From Bacteroides sp. (GTDB lineage Bacteria > Bacteroidota > Bacteroidia > Bacteroidales > Muribaculaceae), in NCBI GenBank assembly GCA_014802445.1, contig JAAVCF010000010.1:1-64000 (forward strand): a DNA stretch of 64,000 nt. Reading direction: 5' to 3'. Below, piece after piece: positions 51,257-59,200 of the stretch (position 1 is the first letter of the stretch; every line of letters begins with the position of its first letter). The notes below the pieces were generated by a model. It saw nothing but the letters and a program-made list of their open reading frames with translations, made no database searches and was not told the origin of the DNA. Made by a program: the position numbers and the translations under genes.

Positions 51257-53596
51257 TTACTTTTTCTTCTTGCGGCGGTGCTTGCCGTTGCGGTCCACAT
51301 TCTCTCCGTAGCCGTAGCCGTAGCCCTTGGTGGCTGTGGTGCCGTTGATCACCAGGGCCATCTTGCGCAGGCGGTTGTCGGCGTAGAGTTCGTTGAAGAA
51401 CGCCACATCGCGGAGGGTGGTGTAGTTGGCGCGACACACGTAGACCGTGGCATCGCTCACGCGTACCAGTGAGAAGGAGTCGCTGACCATGCCCACAGGC
51501 GCCGAGTCAATAAGGATATAGTCATAGCGCTTGCGCAGCTCGGTGAAGAGCTCGTCGATGTCAGGACGCAGCAGCATCTCGGCAGGGTTGGGAGGCACGG
51601 GGCCGGCGGTGATGATGTCCATGTTCTCGGCCACGGCGTTGGGCACGATGATGTCGTCGAGCTTCACGTCGGGCGATGACAGGTACTCCGTCAGGCCATA
51701 CTTGGGTGCGATGGGAAGATACTTGGCCAGGGTGGGCTTGCGGATGTCCATGCCGATCAGAAGCACCTTGCTGCCCTGCTTGGCGAGGGTGGCGGCGAGG
51801 TTGATTGACACAAATGACTTGCCCTCGCCCGACACTGTTGAGGTCATCAGGATGACCTTCTCGCCCTCTTTGAGCGACAGTTTCAGAGTGGTGCGCAGCA
51901 GATTGAAGAGCTCGTTGAGCGACGACGTGCTGCCGGGGCGAACCACCAGAGTCTCCTTGGAGCGCGAGGTGCAGATTTCGCCCAGCACGGGCACTTTTGA
52001 AATCTTGGCAAGCTCGTCCTTGCTCTCAAACTTATTCCGGGTGATTTTTCTCAGATAGATGATGATGGGAGCCATGAACAGGCCGATGATGAAGGCCAGC
52101 ACAAGGGTCATGCCCTTGCTCATGCCCAGAGGCTCTGACATGGAGTAAGCTTCGTCAACCACTACTCCCTTGGGGATGGAGTTGGCCAGGGTCATCGAGG
52201 TTTCCTCGCGGCGCTGCAGCAGGAAGATGTAGAGCTCCTCCTTGAGGGTCTGCTGGCGCAGGATGGAGTGGTACACGCGCTCCTGATAGGGGAGGTTGCC
52301 GATGCGCGAGGTTGACTGGTTCACCTGGCTCTCGATATGGCGCGCGGCGGTCACAGAGCTCTGGCGAGCCTTTTCAAGCGAGGTGTTGAGGTTGGCGCGC
52401 ATGGCGGCCAGCTGTTCGTCAACTTTCTTCAGCGGCACACTGTTGCCCTTGGCGTTGCGGGCCAGGTCCATGCGCTGGAGAATCACATTGTTATAGGCGG
52501 TGATGGCTTCCTGGGCATCTGAGGTGATGGTGGTGGAGGGCATCAGCGAGAATTTGTTGGCGGGGTCAGCCACAAAGTCCTGGAGCATCTTGAGCACCTC
52601 GGCCTCGGCCTGAGTCTTGATGAGCTCCTGCTCAAGGGCGCTCTTCTGGTTGAGGGTGTAGGTCACGTCGGCATACATGTCCGTCATGCCCTGCTCCTTC
52701 TTGAACTTCTCGATGTCACGCTCCACGTCGTTGAGGTCGCCTGACAGCAGCTCCAGGCGCGAGTCAATGAACTCGGCTGTCTTCTGCGATTTGAGGTTAC
52801 GCTCCTCGATGCCTCGAGCGTTATAGTTGGCTATGATGCAGTTAAGGAGGTCCTTGGCATAGTCCGTTGAGGGTGAGTTGACGTTGAGGTGGATCACGTT
52901 GGCTTTCTTGTTGGCCACGTTGATGGCCACATCCTGGTCAAGCTCCTCGGCGGTAACATCGTAGCCGGTGTAGGTCACATCGGTGGTCAGCGGCTCGCCG
53001 GGATGGAAATATTTGGTCTTGTTGACATAGAACTTGCCGAAGGGGGTGTCAACGCTCACAGGCCATGTCTTGCTCTCAACGGTGGCAAGCTTATTGCCTT
53101 TCTGACGCACTATGACCTTGATATCGCCCTCTTTATTGACCTTGATGCGGAATTTGAGCACCGACATCATGGTGTCGGCCACACCGGGAGCGGTGTAGAC
53201 GTCGACGGGGAAGTCCTGATATTTGAACTGCTTGGTGAGCAGGTTGGGCTTGACCACGTGGGTCTTGTTGAGATTGAGGTCCTTGGCGGTCTGGCGCAGC
53301 ACGGAGTGCGACGACACCACAAACACCTCATCGTCAACCTGGCCTTTGCTGCCGAACACTCCGGCAAGGTTGCCGAAGTTGGCCATCAGGCCGCTTGAAC
53401 CGCTCTTCTCATCGTCCTGCGAGATGAGGATGTTGGCATGGACGGAGTAGACGGGCTGGTGGATTTTCGTGTAAAGATAAGCCAGACCCACACACACAAC
53501 TATGCAGATAACAAAAAGATACCACTTCTTGGCGTAGTCGTGCAGCAGTCCGGGAATGTCTATGATTTCGCTCTGGGTTTCGCGTTCGGTGCTCAT
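51257..53596 (-). CDS. Polysaccharide co-polymerase with tyrosine autokinase (Wzc-like)
   Basis: The 779-aa protein has an N-terminal Wzz domain (helix at 24-45), a large periplasmic part with coiled coil, and a second helix at about 505-525. The BY-kinase domain has Walker A SGEGKSFVS (about 590) and Walker A' VLLIGMDIRKP. The C-terminus has a tyrosine cluster (GYGYGYGENVD), the usual autophosphorylation site, and ends HRRKKKK. It controls chain length and export of a surface polysaccharide together with the Wza-like protein encoded 29 bases upstream. Confidence 0.95.
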   Translation of the reverse strand: MSTERETQSEIIDIPGLLHDYAKKWYLFVICIVVCVGLAYLYTKIHQPVYSVHANILISQDDEKSGSSGLMANFGNLAGVFGSKGQVDDEVFVVSSHSVLRQTAKDLNLNKTHVVKPNLLTKQFKYQDFPVDVYTAPGVADTMMSVLKFRIKVNKEGDIKVIVRQKGNKLATVESKTWPVSVDTPFGKFYVNKTKYFHPGEPLTTDVTYTGYDVTAEELDQDVAINVANKKANVIHLNVNSPSTDYAKDLLNCIIANYNARGIEERNLKSQKTAEFIDSRLELLSGDLNDVERDIEKFKKEQGMTDMYADVTYTLNQKSALEQELIKTQAEAEVLKMLQDFVADPANKFSLMPSTTITSDAQEAITAYNNVILQRMDLARNAKGNSVPLKKVDEQLAAMRANLNTSLEKARQSSVTAARHIESQVNQSTSRIGNLPYQERVYHSILRQQTLKEELYIFLLQRREETSMTLANSIPKGVVVDEAYSMSEPLGMSKGMTLVLAFIIGLFMAPIIIYLRKITRNKFESKDELAKISKVPVLGEICTSRSKETLVVRPGSTSSLNELFNLLRTTLKLSLKEGEKVILMTSTVSGEGKSFVSINLAATLAKQGSKVLLIGMDIRKPTLAKYLPIAPKYGLTEYLSSPDVKLDDIIVPNAVAENMDIITAGPVPPNPAEMLLRPDIDELFTELRKRYDYILIDSAPVGMVSDSFSLVRVSDATVYVCRANYTTLRDVAFFNELYADNRLRKMALVINGTTATKGYGYGYGENVDRNGKHRRKKKK

Positions 53597-53625
53597 TGCG
53601 AGTGTGTTGGTGTGAATGAATCGGG

Positions 53626-54447
53626 TTACTTGACAGCCAGCGCAATCACGAGCGATGCAATCACTGAGCAGGCGCTGATGATGGCTGAGGTCACCTGAAT
53701 TTTATAGGCGTTGTTGATGTTATAGGTGGCGTTGGAGCGGCGCACATTGTTGGGCTCCACAATCAGAAGGTCGTTCTGCTGAAGATAGAAGTAGGGGCTC
53801 TTGAACAGCTCCGAGTCATTGAGATTGAGGTGGTGATACTCCTTGACGCCGTTATTTTCACGAATCAGGAGAATGTTGTCGCGCACGGCATACTGGCTAA
53901 GGTCGCCGGCACGCGAAATGGCGTCGAGCACCGAGAAGCGCTCGCCGCTGGCGGCAACCACGCCGGGACGGTTCACTTCGCCCAGCACATTGATGTGAAA
54001 GTTGGCCAGGTTAACGGTCACAATCGGGTCGTCAACATCCTGGCTGATGCGCTCATAGAGCATGTCGGCCAGCTCGCCGGTGGTCATGCCGGCCACATGG
54101 AGCTTGCCCAGAATCGGGAAGGTGATGTCGCCCTGGGGTGAAACAAGATAGGTGCGGGGAGTGCCCGAGGGGTGATAAACTGTCAGGCCCGAGGTCGGGT
54201 CGGTGACAGGGGTGTAGGCCGTGGTGAGGTTGTAGACCATTGTGGCCGAGGGGTTAACAGAGGTCACCGAAATTGCCAGCTCGTCATCCGGAACAATGCG
54301 GAGTTCATAGGCGGTGTCGCCAAGGGTGCCCGAGGCGGTGGCCCGGATGTCGTCGAAATATGACATTGAGGTCTTTTGGGAGCTGCATGATGCAAGCATC
54401 ATCACTAACGCCGTAAGCATCATGCCAAGCCATGCGGTCTTTCTCAT
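53626..54447 (-). CDS. Polysaccharide export outer-membrane lipoprotein (Wza-like)
   Basis: The 273-aa lipoprotein has a lipobox (MMLASCSS, Cys21). The poly-export domain starts at YELRIVPDDELAISV (about 47), and SLBB-like segments follow (INVLGEVNRPGVV onward). A C-terminal helix (about 250-270) may cross the outer membrane as in Wza. It is the first gene of the export operon. Its leader is about 130 bases and carries a strong hairpin. Confidence 0.92.
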   Translation of the reverse strand: MRKTAWLGMMLTALVMMLASCSSQKTSMSYFDDIRATASGTLGDTAYELRIVPDDELAISVTSVNPSATMVYNLTTAYTPVTDPTSGLTVYHPSGTPRTYLVSPQGDITFPILGKLHVAGMTTGELADMLYERISQDVDDPIVTVNLANFHINVLGEVNRPGVVAASGERFSVLDAISRAGDLSQYAVRDNILLIRENNGVKEYHHLNLNDSELFKSPYFYLQQNDLLIVEPNNVRRSNATYNINNAYKIQVTSAIISACSVIASLVIALAVK

Positions 54448-54539
54448 TTTGATAAGCGGTTGCTCTTTGATTGGTTCACATTAATAATGGCCTGACCCGA
54501 CGACGCGCGCCGGGACTGACTGATAACACAACGCATCCC

Positions 54540-54563
54540 CCACCTATATTATTATATCGGTGG
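54540..54563 (-). promoter_or_regulatory. Hairpin in the leader of the polysaccharide export operon
   Basis: Minus-strand CCACC-GATATAATAATATA-GGTGG forms a 5-bp outer stem with an ATAT/ATAT inner stem. It lies about 20 bases after the predicted transcription start. No T run follows, so it is more likely a stabiliser or protein site than a terminator. Confidence 0.5.
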
Positions 54564-54585
54564 CAAGGATAGTTTTTTAGCGGTG

Positions 54586-54593
54586 CAAAGTTA
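54586..54593 (-). promoter_or_regulatory. Promoter core TAACTTTG of the polysaccharide export operon
   Basis: A minus-strand TAnnTTTG core, 139 bases before the wza-like ATG. The -33 region reads CTTTCG, a partial match at about 19 bases. The rest of the 272-base divergent gap holds the leader hairpin and the opposite promoter. Confidence 0.6.
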
Positions 54594-54656
54594 GTCATTA
54601 TTCCCCAATCCCGAAAGCACCCCCGCCGTTATTTGCATCCTGCCTCCACCAAGCCC

Positions 54657-54687
54657 TTGTGTCGCGATGGTTTTTTACGTAATTTTG
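54657..54687 (+). promoter_or_regulatory. Promoter of the MNT nucleotidyltransferase gene
   Basis: TTG (54657-54659) and TAATTTTG (54680-54687) are spaced by 20 bases; the start codon is 33 bases further on. Confidence 0.7.
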
Positions 54688-54719
54688 CATCTGACAGTTA
54701 ATAATTAATGTGAAACGCC

Positions 54720-55058
54720 ATGTCAGACAACGATAAATATCAGAGCGTCATAGAGGCCATTAAGGCCAAGGCTGCCGAGATTCTCCCGAGCGGTTCAAGG
54801 GTGGCTCTCTACGGCTCTCGTGCTCGCGGAGATGCCCGCCCTGATTCTGACTGGGATATCCACATCCTCATTCCGGGCGAGGAGCGCGTGCCGTGGTCTC
54901 TGTGGGATTTATACGCATGGCCTTTTGAAAGCCTTGGTTTTGAGCTGAATGAGGTGATTACTCCGCGATTGTATTCTTTCTCGGGATGGTTAAAGCGCAG
55001 CTTCTTGCCTTTCTATAAGAATGTGGAGCGTGATTCTGTGTTAATTTACCAAGGTTGA
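54720..55058 (+). CDS. Minimal nucleotidyltransferase (MNT antitoxin family)
   Basis: The 112-aa protein has the nucleotidyltransferase motif YGSRARGDARPDSDWDIHILI, with the paired Asp of the active site. MNT proteins usually pair with a HEPN toxin RNase and AMPylate it. Here the next ORF is only the first 26 codons of a HEPN-like protein (55066-55146), so the pair seems broken. The MNT frame itself is intact and has a good promoter. It is divergent from the polysaccharide operon. Confidence 0.88.
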   Translation: MSDNDKYQSVIEAIKAKAAEILPSGSRVALYGSRARGDARPDSDWDIHILIPGEERVPWSLWDLYAWPFESLGFELNEVITPRLYSFSGWLKRSFLPFYKNVERDSVLIYQG

Positions 55059-55065
55059 AATTATT

Positions 55066-55146
55066 ATGACGCTGAAATCAGAAGAAAGAGATGCCATCGT
55101 GACCTATCGCCTGGAGAAAGCCACCGACACTCCGAAAAACCGCTGA
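55066..55146 (+). pseudogene. Truncated HEPN-domain protein (remnant of an MNT-HEPN pair)
   Basis: Starting seven bases after the MNT stop codon, an ATG opens 26 codons (MTLKSEERDAIVTYRLEKAT, then DTPKNR and stop). HEPN partners of MNT proteins typically begin this way (MTL..EER.A.V.YRLEKA) and run to about 130 aa. The catalytic RxxxxH motif is absent, and no continuation was seen in the next 90 bases. It is too short for the ORF track. I infer a deletion of the toxin body. Confidence 0.75.
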
Positions 55147-55206
55147 CTCCTTCGCCTCACAATCGCTTTTGCGGGGTGGGATGGGCGCCAATCGGCGGAT
55201 TTTTGC

Positions 55207-55214
55207 TATTTTTG
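55207..55214 (+). promoter_or_regulatory. Promoter core TATTTTTG of the glycosyltransferase gene
   Basis: A TAnnTTTG core, 24 bases before the ATG. No -33 TTTG is present at the right distance. Confidence 0.55.
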
Positions 55215-55237
55215 CAGTCTGATTTCACCCAATTGTG

Positions 55238-56440
55238 ATGTTTTCAATAGAATTTTCCTTTCTCGAATATTGTCTGGCAGGGGGAGCGCTGTGTTTGTCA
55301 GTGGTGCTGCTTTCGCTGTTGCTGCCGAGGCTGTTGCGTGTGCGCCGTCAGGTTATGGCCGACGGGGCGGTGATGGCTTCCGTGGCTGAGACGGCTGATG
55401 ATGCCACTCCTTATCCTCCTGTGTCAGTGATAGTCACGGCCGACGATGATGCTTGGAACCTCTCAACTCTCCTCCCTGACCTGCTGGCTCAGGATTATCC
55501 TGCGCCGATGGAGGTGATTGTGGTTGACAATGGTGAGGGCGGCCCGTCGCAGACGGTGGTGGCGCAGCTTCAGCCTGAGCACCCCAATCTCTATCTCACT
55601 TTCGCCCCTTCGCGTTCGCGCAATCTGTCGCGCAAAAAGCTCGCCGTGACTCTCGGTGTCAAGGCCGCCGGATATGAACACCTGATTCTCACCAACGGCA
55701 ACTGCCGCATCGCTTCGCCTCTGTGGCTCAGGGCAATGTGTCGCCATTTCGCCGATGGCAAGGATGTGGTGGTGGGATACAGCTATCCTGCTCCTGCCGA
55801 TGCCGACGACCCTCGCGAGAGCCGTGGCGCCGCTTTCAGCCGTGTGCGCGGTGCGCTTCAGTGGCTCGGCTCGGCCATCAAGGGCAATGTTTGGCGCGCC
55901 GACGGTAACAATCTGGGCTACACACGTTCGCTCTTCTATGCCAACCGGGGTTTCCAGAGCTCGCTCAATCTCAAGTATGGCGACGACGACATCTTCATCC
56001 GCGAGATTGCCACACCTGAAAATTCGGCCGTGGAGCTCTCGCCCGAATCGTTCGTGGAGGAGCTGGAGCAGGACCTGCCCCGCGCGCATCGTCTTGACCG
56101 TATCCACCGCGATTTCACGGCCCGACGCCTCCCCTCCGGCCCGCGCCGCTGGTGGGGCCTGATTTCCATCGTGTGGTGGTGTTATCTGCTTGTCACTGCG
56201 GCTGTTATCGTAGTGGGGCTGCCGTCGTTGGTGCCTCTCATCGCCGCGAGTGTGCTGGCGCTGATTACCGGGCTGACAGTCGACATTTTCTGGCGCCGCA
56301 CAATGGGCGCTCTGGTCTCACGCAAGCTGTGTCTCACCGTGGGATGGTTTCTGACGGTCCACCCCTTCTCAACACTGGCCTACCGCATCCGCGGACGCCG
56401 CGCGCGCTACACCAATTTCACTTGGACCACCGAAAAGTGA
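55238..56440 (+). CDS. Membrane-bound family 2 glycosyltransferase
   Basis: The protein is 400 aa from ATG 55238 (an in-frame GTG lies just before). One N-terminal helix (about 8-30) is followed by a GT2 domain: VSVIVTADDDAWNLSTLLPDLL, EVIVVDNGEGG, and LILTNGNCRI in the place of the DxD region. GDDDIFIREI and a QxxRW-like position are less clear. Two or three C-terminal helices follow. The acceptor is unknown; it may serve the neighbouring polysaccharide locus. Its 3' end overlaps folB by 23 bases, tail to tail. Confidence 0.85.
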   Translation: MFSIEFSFLEYCLAGGALCLSVVLLSLLLPRLLRVRRQVMADGAVMASVAETADDATPYPPVSVIVTADDDAWNLSTLLPDLLAQDYPAPMEVIVVDNGEGGPSQTVVAQLQPEHPNLYLTFAPSRSRNLSRKKLAVTLGVKAAGYEHLILTNGNCRIASPLWLRAMCRHFADGKDVVVGYSYPAPADADDPRESRGAAFSRVRGALQWLGSAIKGNVWRADGNNLGYTRSLFYANRGFQSSLNLKYGDDDIFIREIATPENSAVELSPESFVEELEQDLPRAHRLDRIHRDFTARRLPSGPRRWWGLISIVWWCYLLVTAAVIVVGLPSLVPLIAASVLALITGLTVDIFWRRTMGALVSRKLCLTVGWFLTVHPFSTLAYRIRGRRARYTNFTWTTEK

Positions 56441-56789
56441 CTCCCATCGAGGCACACTGTGCTCCCTTAACCGGGGGCGCCAGCTTGGCCACGGTAACAA
56501 TCACTTCCTCAATCTCTTCCCAGCGGTTTATCAGGGCTATGATGATGGAAGTGGCGGCCGTTTCCACAAGCTGTACCTCTTCGCTCATCACGGCGCGAAT
56601 CTCGTCAACCACATCGGCATAGTTGACCGTCATGTAAATCATGTCGGTGATGCCGGCCTGTTCCGCCATGGGATAGGTCAGGGTCACGCTCACTTCAAAA
56701 TCGTTGCCTATCTGACGCTCCTGCGCGTCAACACCCACAGGGGCATGGACGCGCAGGCGGTCAATGAATATCTTTGTGTCTCTTATCAT
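56418..56789 (-). CDS. folB: Dihydroneopterin aldolase
   Basis: FolB cleaves dihydroneopterin in folate synthesis. The 123-aa protein has the family strand IFIDRLRVHAPVGVDAQERQIG, the NYADVVDEI segment, and the Glu-rich LVETAATSII helix. A conserved Lys is in VAKLAPPVKGA. It lies 5 bases downstream of rnr. With folA and thyA it makes a third folate-linked gene in the window. Confidence 0.93.
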   Translation of the reverse strand: MIRDTKIFIDRLRVHAPVGVDAQERQIGNDFEVSVTLTYPMAEQAGITDMIYMTVNYADVVDEIRAVMSEEVQLVETAATSIIIALINRWEEIEEVIVTVAKLAPPVKGAQCASMGVTFRWSK

Positions 56790-56794
56790 TCGGT

Positions 56795-59068
56795 TCAGCG
56801 GCGGCTCCGGCGGCCGTTTTTCTTGTTCTGATACTGTTTCTTGGGCGACTTCGACAGGGCTTCGCGCACGCTCACTTTTCGGCCCATGGCGTCCTCATCG
56901 GGGCGCTCGGGAATCTTGTCGCCGGCAAGCACAAAGTCAAGCTGCTTCTTGGCAAGGTCGGCGCGGGCCACTCTCACCTTCACCTCGTCGCCCAGACGAT
57001 ACTTCACTCCGTGGCGGCGCCCGGTGAGGGTGTAGTTCTTCTCGTCAAAGTCATAATAGTCATCGGCGAGGTCACGCACCGGCACAAGGCCTTCGCAGAG
57101 GTTCTCGTCGAGCTCCACGTAGAGGCCCCACTCCGTTACGCCTGAAATCACGCCGGTGTACTCGTCGCCGAGGTGTTCGGTCATGTATTCCACCTGCTTA
57201 TATTTTATCGAGGCGCGCTCGGCGTTCGATGCCAGCTGTTCCATGTCGGAGCAGTGCTTACACTGGTCCTCAAGCTTGGCGGCATTAACCGAGCGTCCGC
57301 CGTTGAGGTATTTCTCCAGCAGGCGGTGAACCATCATGTCGGGGTAGCGGCGTATGGGCGAGGTGAAGTGGGTGTAGTAGTCAAACGCCAGACCGTAGTG
57401 GCCTATGTTGACGGTTGAATAAATGGCCTTGGCCATCGAGCGGATTGCAAGGGTGGAGAGGAAGTTTTCCTCGCCGCGCCCTTTCACTTCGCTGAGCATC
57501 TTGTTGATGGAGCGGTTCACGTCGCGCGCGGTGCCTGAGGCGCGCACCTTGAAGCCGAACGTGCGCGACAGCTGGGCCAGGTCGGCAAGCTTGCCGGGGT
57601 CAGGCATGTCATGCACGCGATACACGAATGCCTTCGGCTTCTTATGTCCCGCAGGGTTGCCGATGGTCTCGGCCACGGTGCGGTTGGCAAGGAGCATGAA
57701 CTCTTCGATGAGCTTGTTGGCGTCCTTGGATTCTTTGAAGAACACGCCCACGGGACGGCCGTCGGCGTCGATGTCAAACTTCACCTCGGCGCGGTCAAAC
57801 TCCACAGCGCCGGCCTCGTAGCGCTGCTGGCGCAGAATCTTGGCCAGGCGGTCAAGGGTCAGAATCTCGTCGCGATAGTCGCCTTCGCCGGTCTCGATAA
57901 CCTGCTGGGCCTCTTCATAGGTGAAGCGGCGGTTCGACTTGATGACCGTGCGGGCTATGCGTGAGTTGACCACTCGTGCCTTGTCGTCCATCTCGAAGAT
58001 GCAGGAAAAGGTGAGCTTCTCCTCGTCGGGACGCAGCGAGCAGATGCCGTTTGACAGGTGTTCGGGCAGCATCGGAACCACGCGGTCCACCAGATACACG
58101 CTCGTGGCGCGGCTCTGGGCCTCGCGGTCAAGCAGGGTGTCGGGACGCACGTAGTGGGTCACGTCGGCAATGTGCACGCCCACTTCATAGTGGCCGTTGG
58201 GGAGCTTGCGCAGTGACAGGGCATCGTCAAAGTCCTTGGCGTCCTTGGGGTCAATGGTGAAGGTCACCGTGTTGCGCATATCCACTCGGCGGCCAATCTC
58301 CTCTTCGGTGATGCCGGCGCCTATCTTCTCGGCAGCGGCCTCCACATTCTTCGGGTAGCGGTAAGGCAGGCCGAATTCAGCCAGGATGGCGTGCATCTCG
58401 GCATGGTTGTTACCGCTCTCGCCCAGGATGTCAACCACCTCGCCGCGGGGATTCTTGTCATCGTCGCCCCACTGGGTGATTCTCACCACGGCTTTGTCGC
58501 CCGTCTTGCCGCCGCGCAGGCGGTTGCGGGGAATGAAGATGTCAGTGGCAAGGAATTTTGAGTCGGTGCGCAGATAGGCAAAGTATTTTTCCACCTTGAG
58601 GGTGCCGATAAACACCTGGTCCTTCTTCTCGATGATTTCCACCACCTCGGCCTCAGGCTCGGCGCCGCGGCGGCGGGCGGCGATGGTCACTCTCACCTTG
58701 TCGCCGTTGAGGGCGTGCATGGAGTTGCGCTCGGCCACGAACACGTTTTCGCCGTCGGTGTCGCAAATCACTGAGTTCTTGCCGTTTGAGCGGCGCACAA
58801 AGATGCCGGTGTCAACCGTTGAGCGCTGTGGATTCTTGTATTTTCCGGGCGACACTTCGGTGATGTCGCCGTCGAAGGCCATTTCGGCCAGCAGCATAGC
58901 CACGGCTTTCTGCATCTTGGGGGTGGCGGCGCCAATGGCAGCCGATGCCTGCTTATAATTAAAGGTGGCGGCTCCCTGACCGTTTATATATTCGCGCACG
59001 GCTTCGTCAAGATTGACGGCGGTGGTGCGGGTGGGTTTCTTCTTGGGTTGAAATGAACGTGATGGCAT
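56795..59068 (-). CDS. rnr: Ribonuclease R
   Basis: RNase R is a processive 3'-to-5' exoribonuclease that can degrade structured RNA. The 757-aa protein has an N-terminal winged-helix/cold-shock region, then the RNB catalytic domain. That domain has IDPKDAKDFDDALS (about residue 265) as its metal site, and HFTSPIRRYPDMMVHR further on. An S1 domain follows (GVISGVTEWGLYVEL onward). The C-terminus is basic (KNGRRSRR). It is followed at five bases by folB. Confidence 0.97.
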   Translation of the reverse strand: MPSRSFQPKKKPTRTTAVNLDEAVREYINGQGAATFNYKQASAAIGAATPKMQKAVAMLLAEMAFDGDITEVSPGKYKNPQRSTVDTGIFVRRSNGKNSVICDTDGENVFVAERNSMHALNGDKVRVTIAARRRGAEPEAEVVEIIEKKDQVFIGTLKVEKYFAYLRTDSKFLATDIFIPRNRLRGGKTGDKAVVRITQWGDDDKNPRGEVVDILGESGNNHAEMHAILAEFGLPYRYPKNVEAAAEKIGAGITEEEIGRRVDMRNTVTFTIDPKDAKDFDDALSLRKLPNGHYEVGVHIADVTHYVRPDTLLDREAQSRATSVYLVDRVVPMLPEHLSNGICSLRPDEEKLTFSCIFEMDDKARVVNSRIARTVIKSNRRFTYEEAQQVIETGEGDYRDEILTLDRLAKILRQQRYEAGAVEFDRAEVKFDIDADGRPVGVFFKESKDANKLIEEFMLLANRTVAETIGNPAGHKKPKAFVYRVHDMPDPGKLADLAQLSRTFGFKVRASGTARDVNRSINKMLSEVKGRGEENFLSTLAIRSMAKAIYSTVNIGHYGLAFDYYTHFTSPIRRYPDMMVHRLLEKYLNGGRSVNAAKLEDQCKHCSDMEQLASNAERASIKYKQVEYMTEHLGDEYTGVISGVTEWGLYVELDENLCEGLVPVRDLADDYYDFDEKNYTLTGRRHGVKYRLGDEVKVRVARADLAKKQLDFVLAGDKIPERPDEDAMGRKVSVREALSKSPKKQYQNKKNGRRSRR

Positions 59069-59100
59069 CGTAGTTTCTTGAATTCGGTTACTTTATATTG

Positions 59101-59154
59101 TAACACGCCGCCGGGGCCTTTTGTTTGGGGATGAGGCTCGCCGGCGGCGTGTTA
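59101..59154 (-). terminator. Strong hairpin after gyrB
   Basis: TAACACGCCGCCGG pairs perfectly with CCGGCGGCGTGTTA (14 bp) around a 26-base loop, 46 bases after the gyrB stop. There is no T run, so termination is likely but not certain. Confidence 0.65.
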
Positions 59155-59200
59155 ATGAGGTTGGGGAGCGCTGATGGGCTGTGGAATCGCGGGCCCGGAA

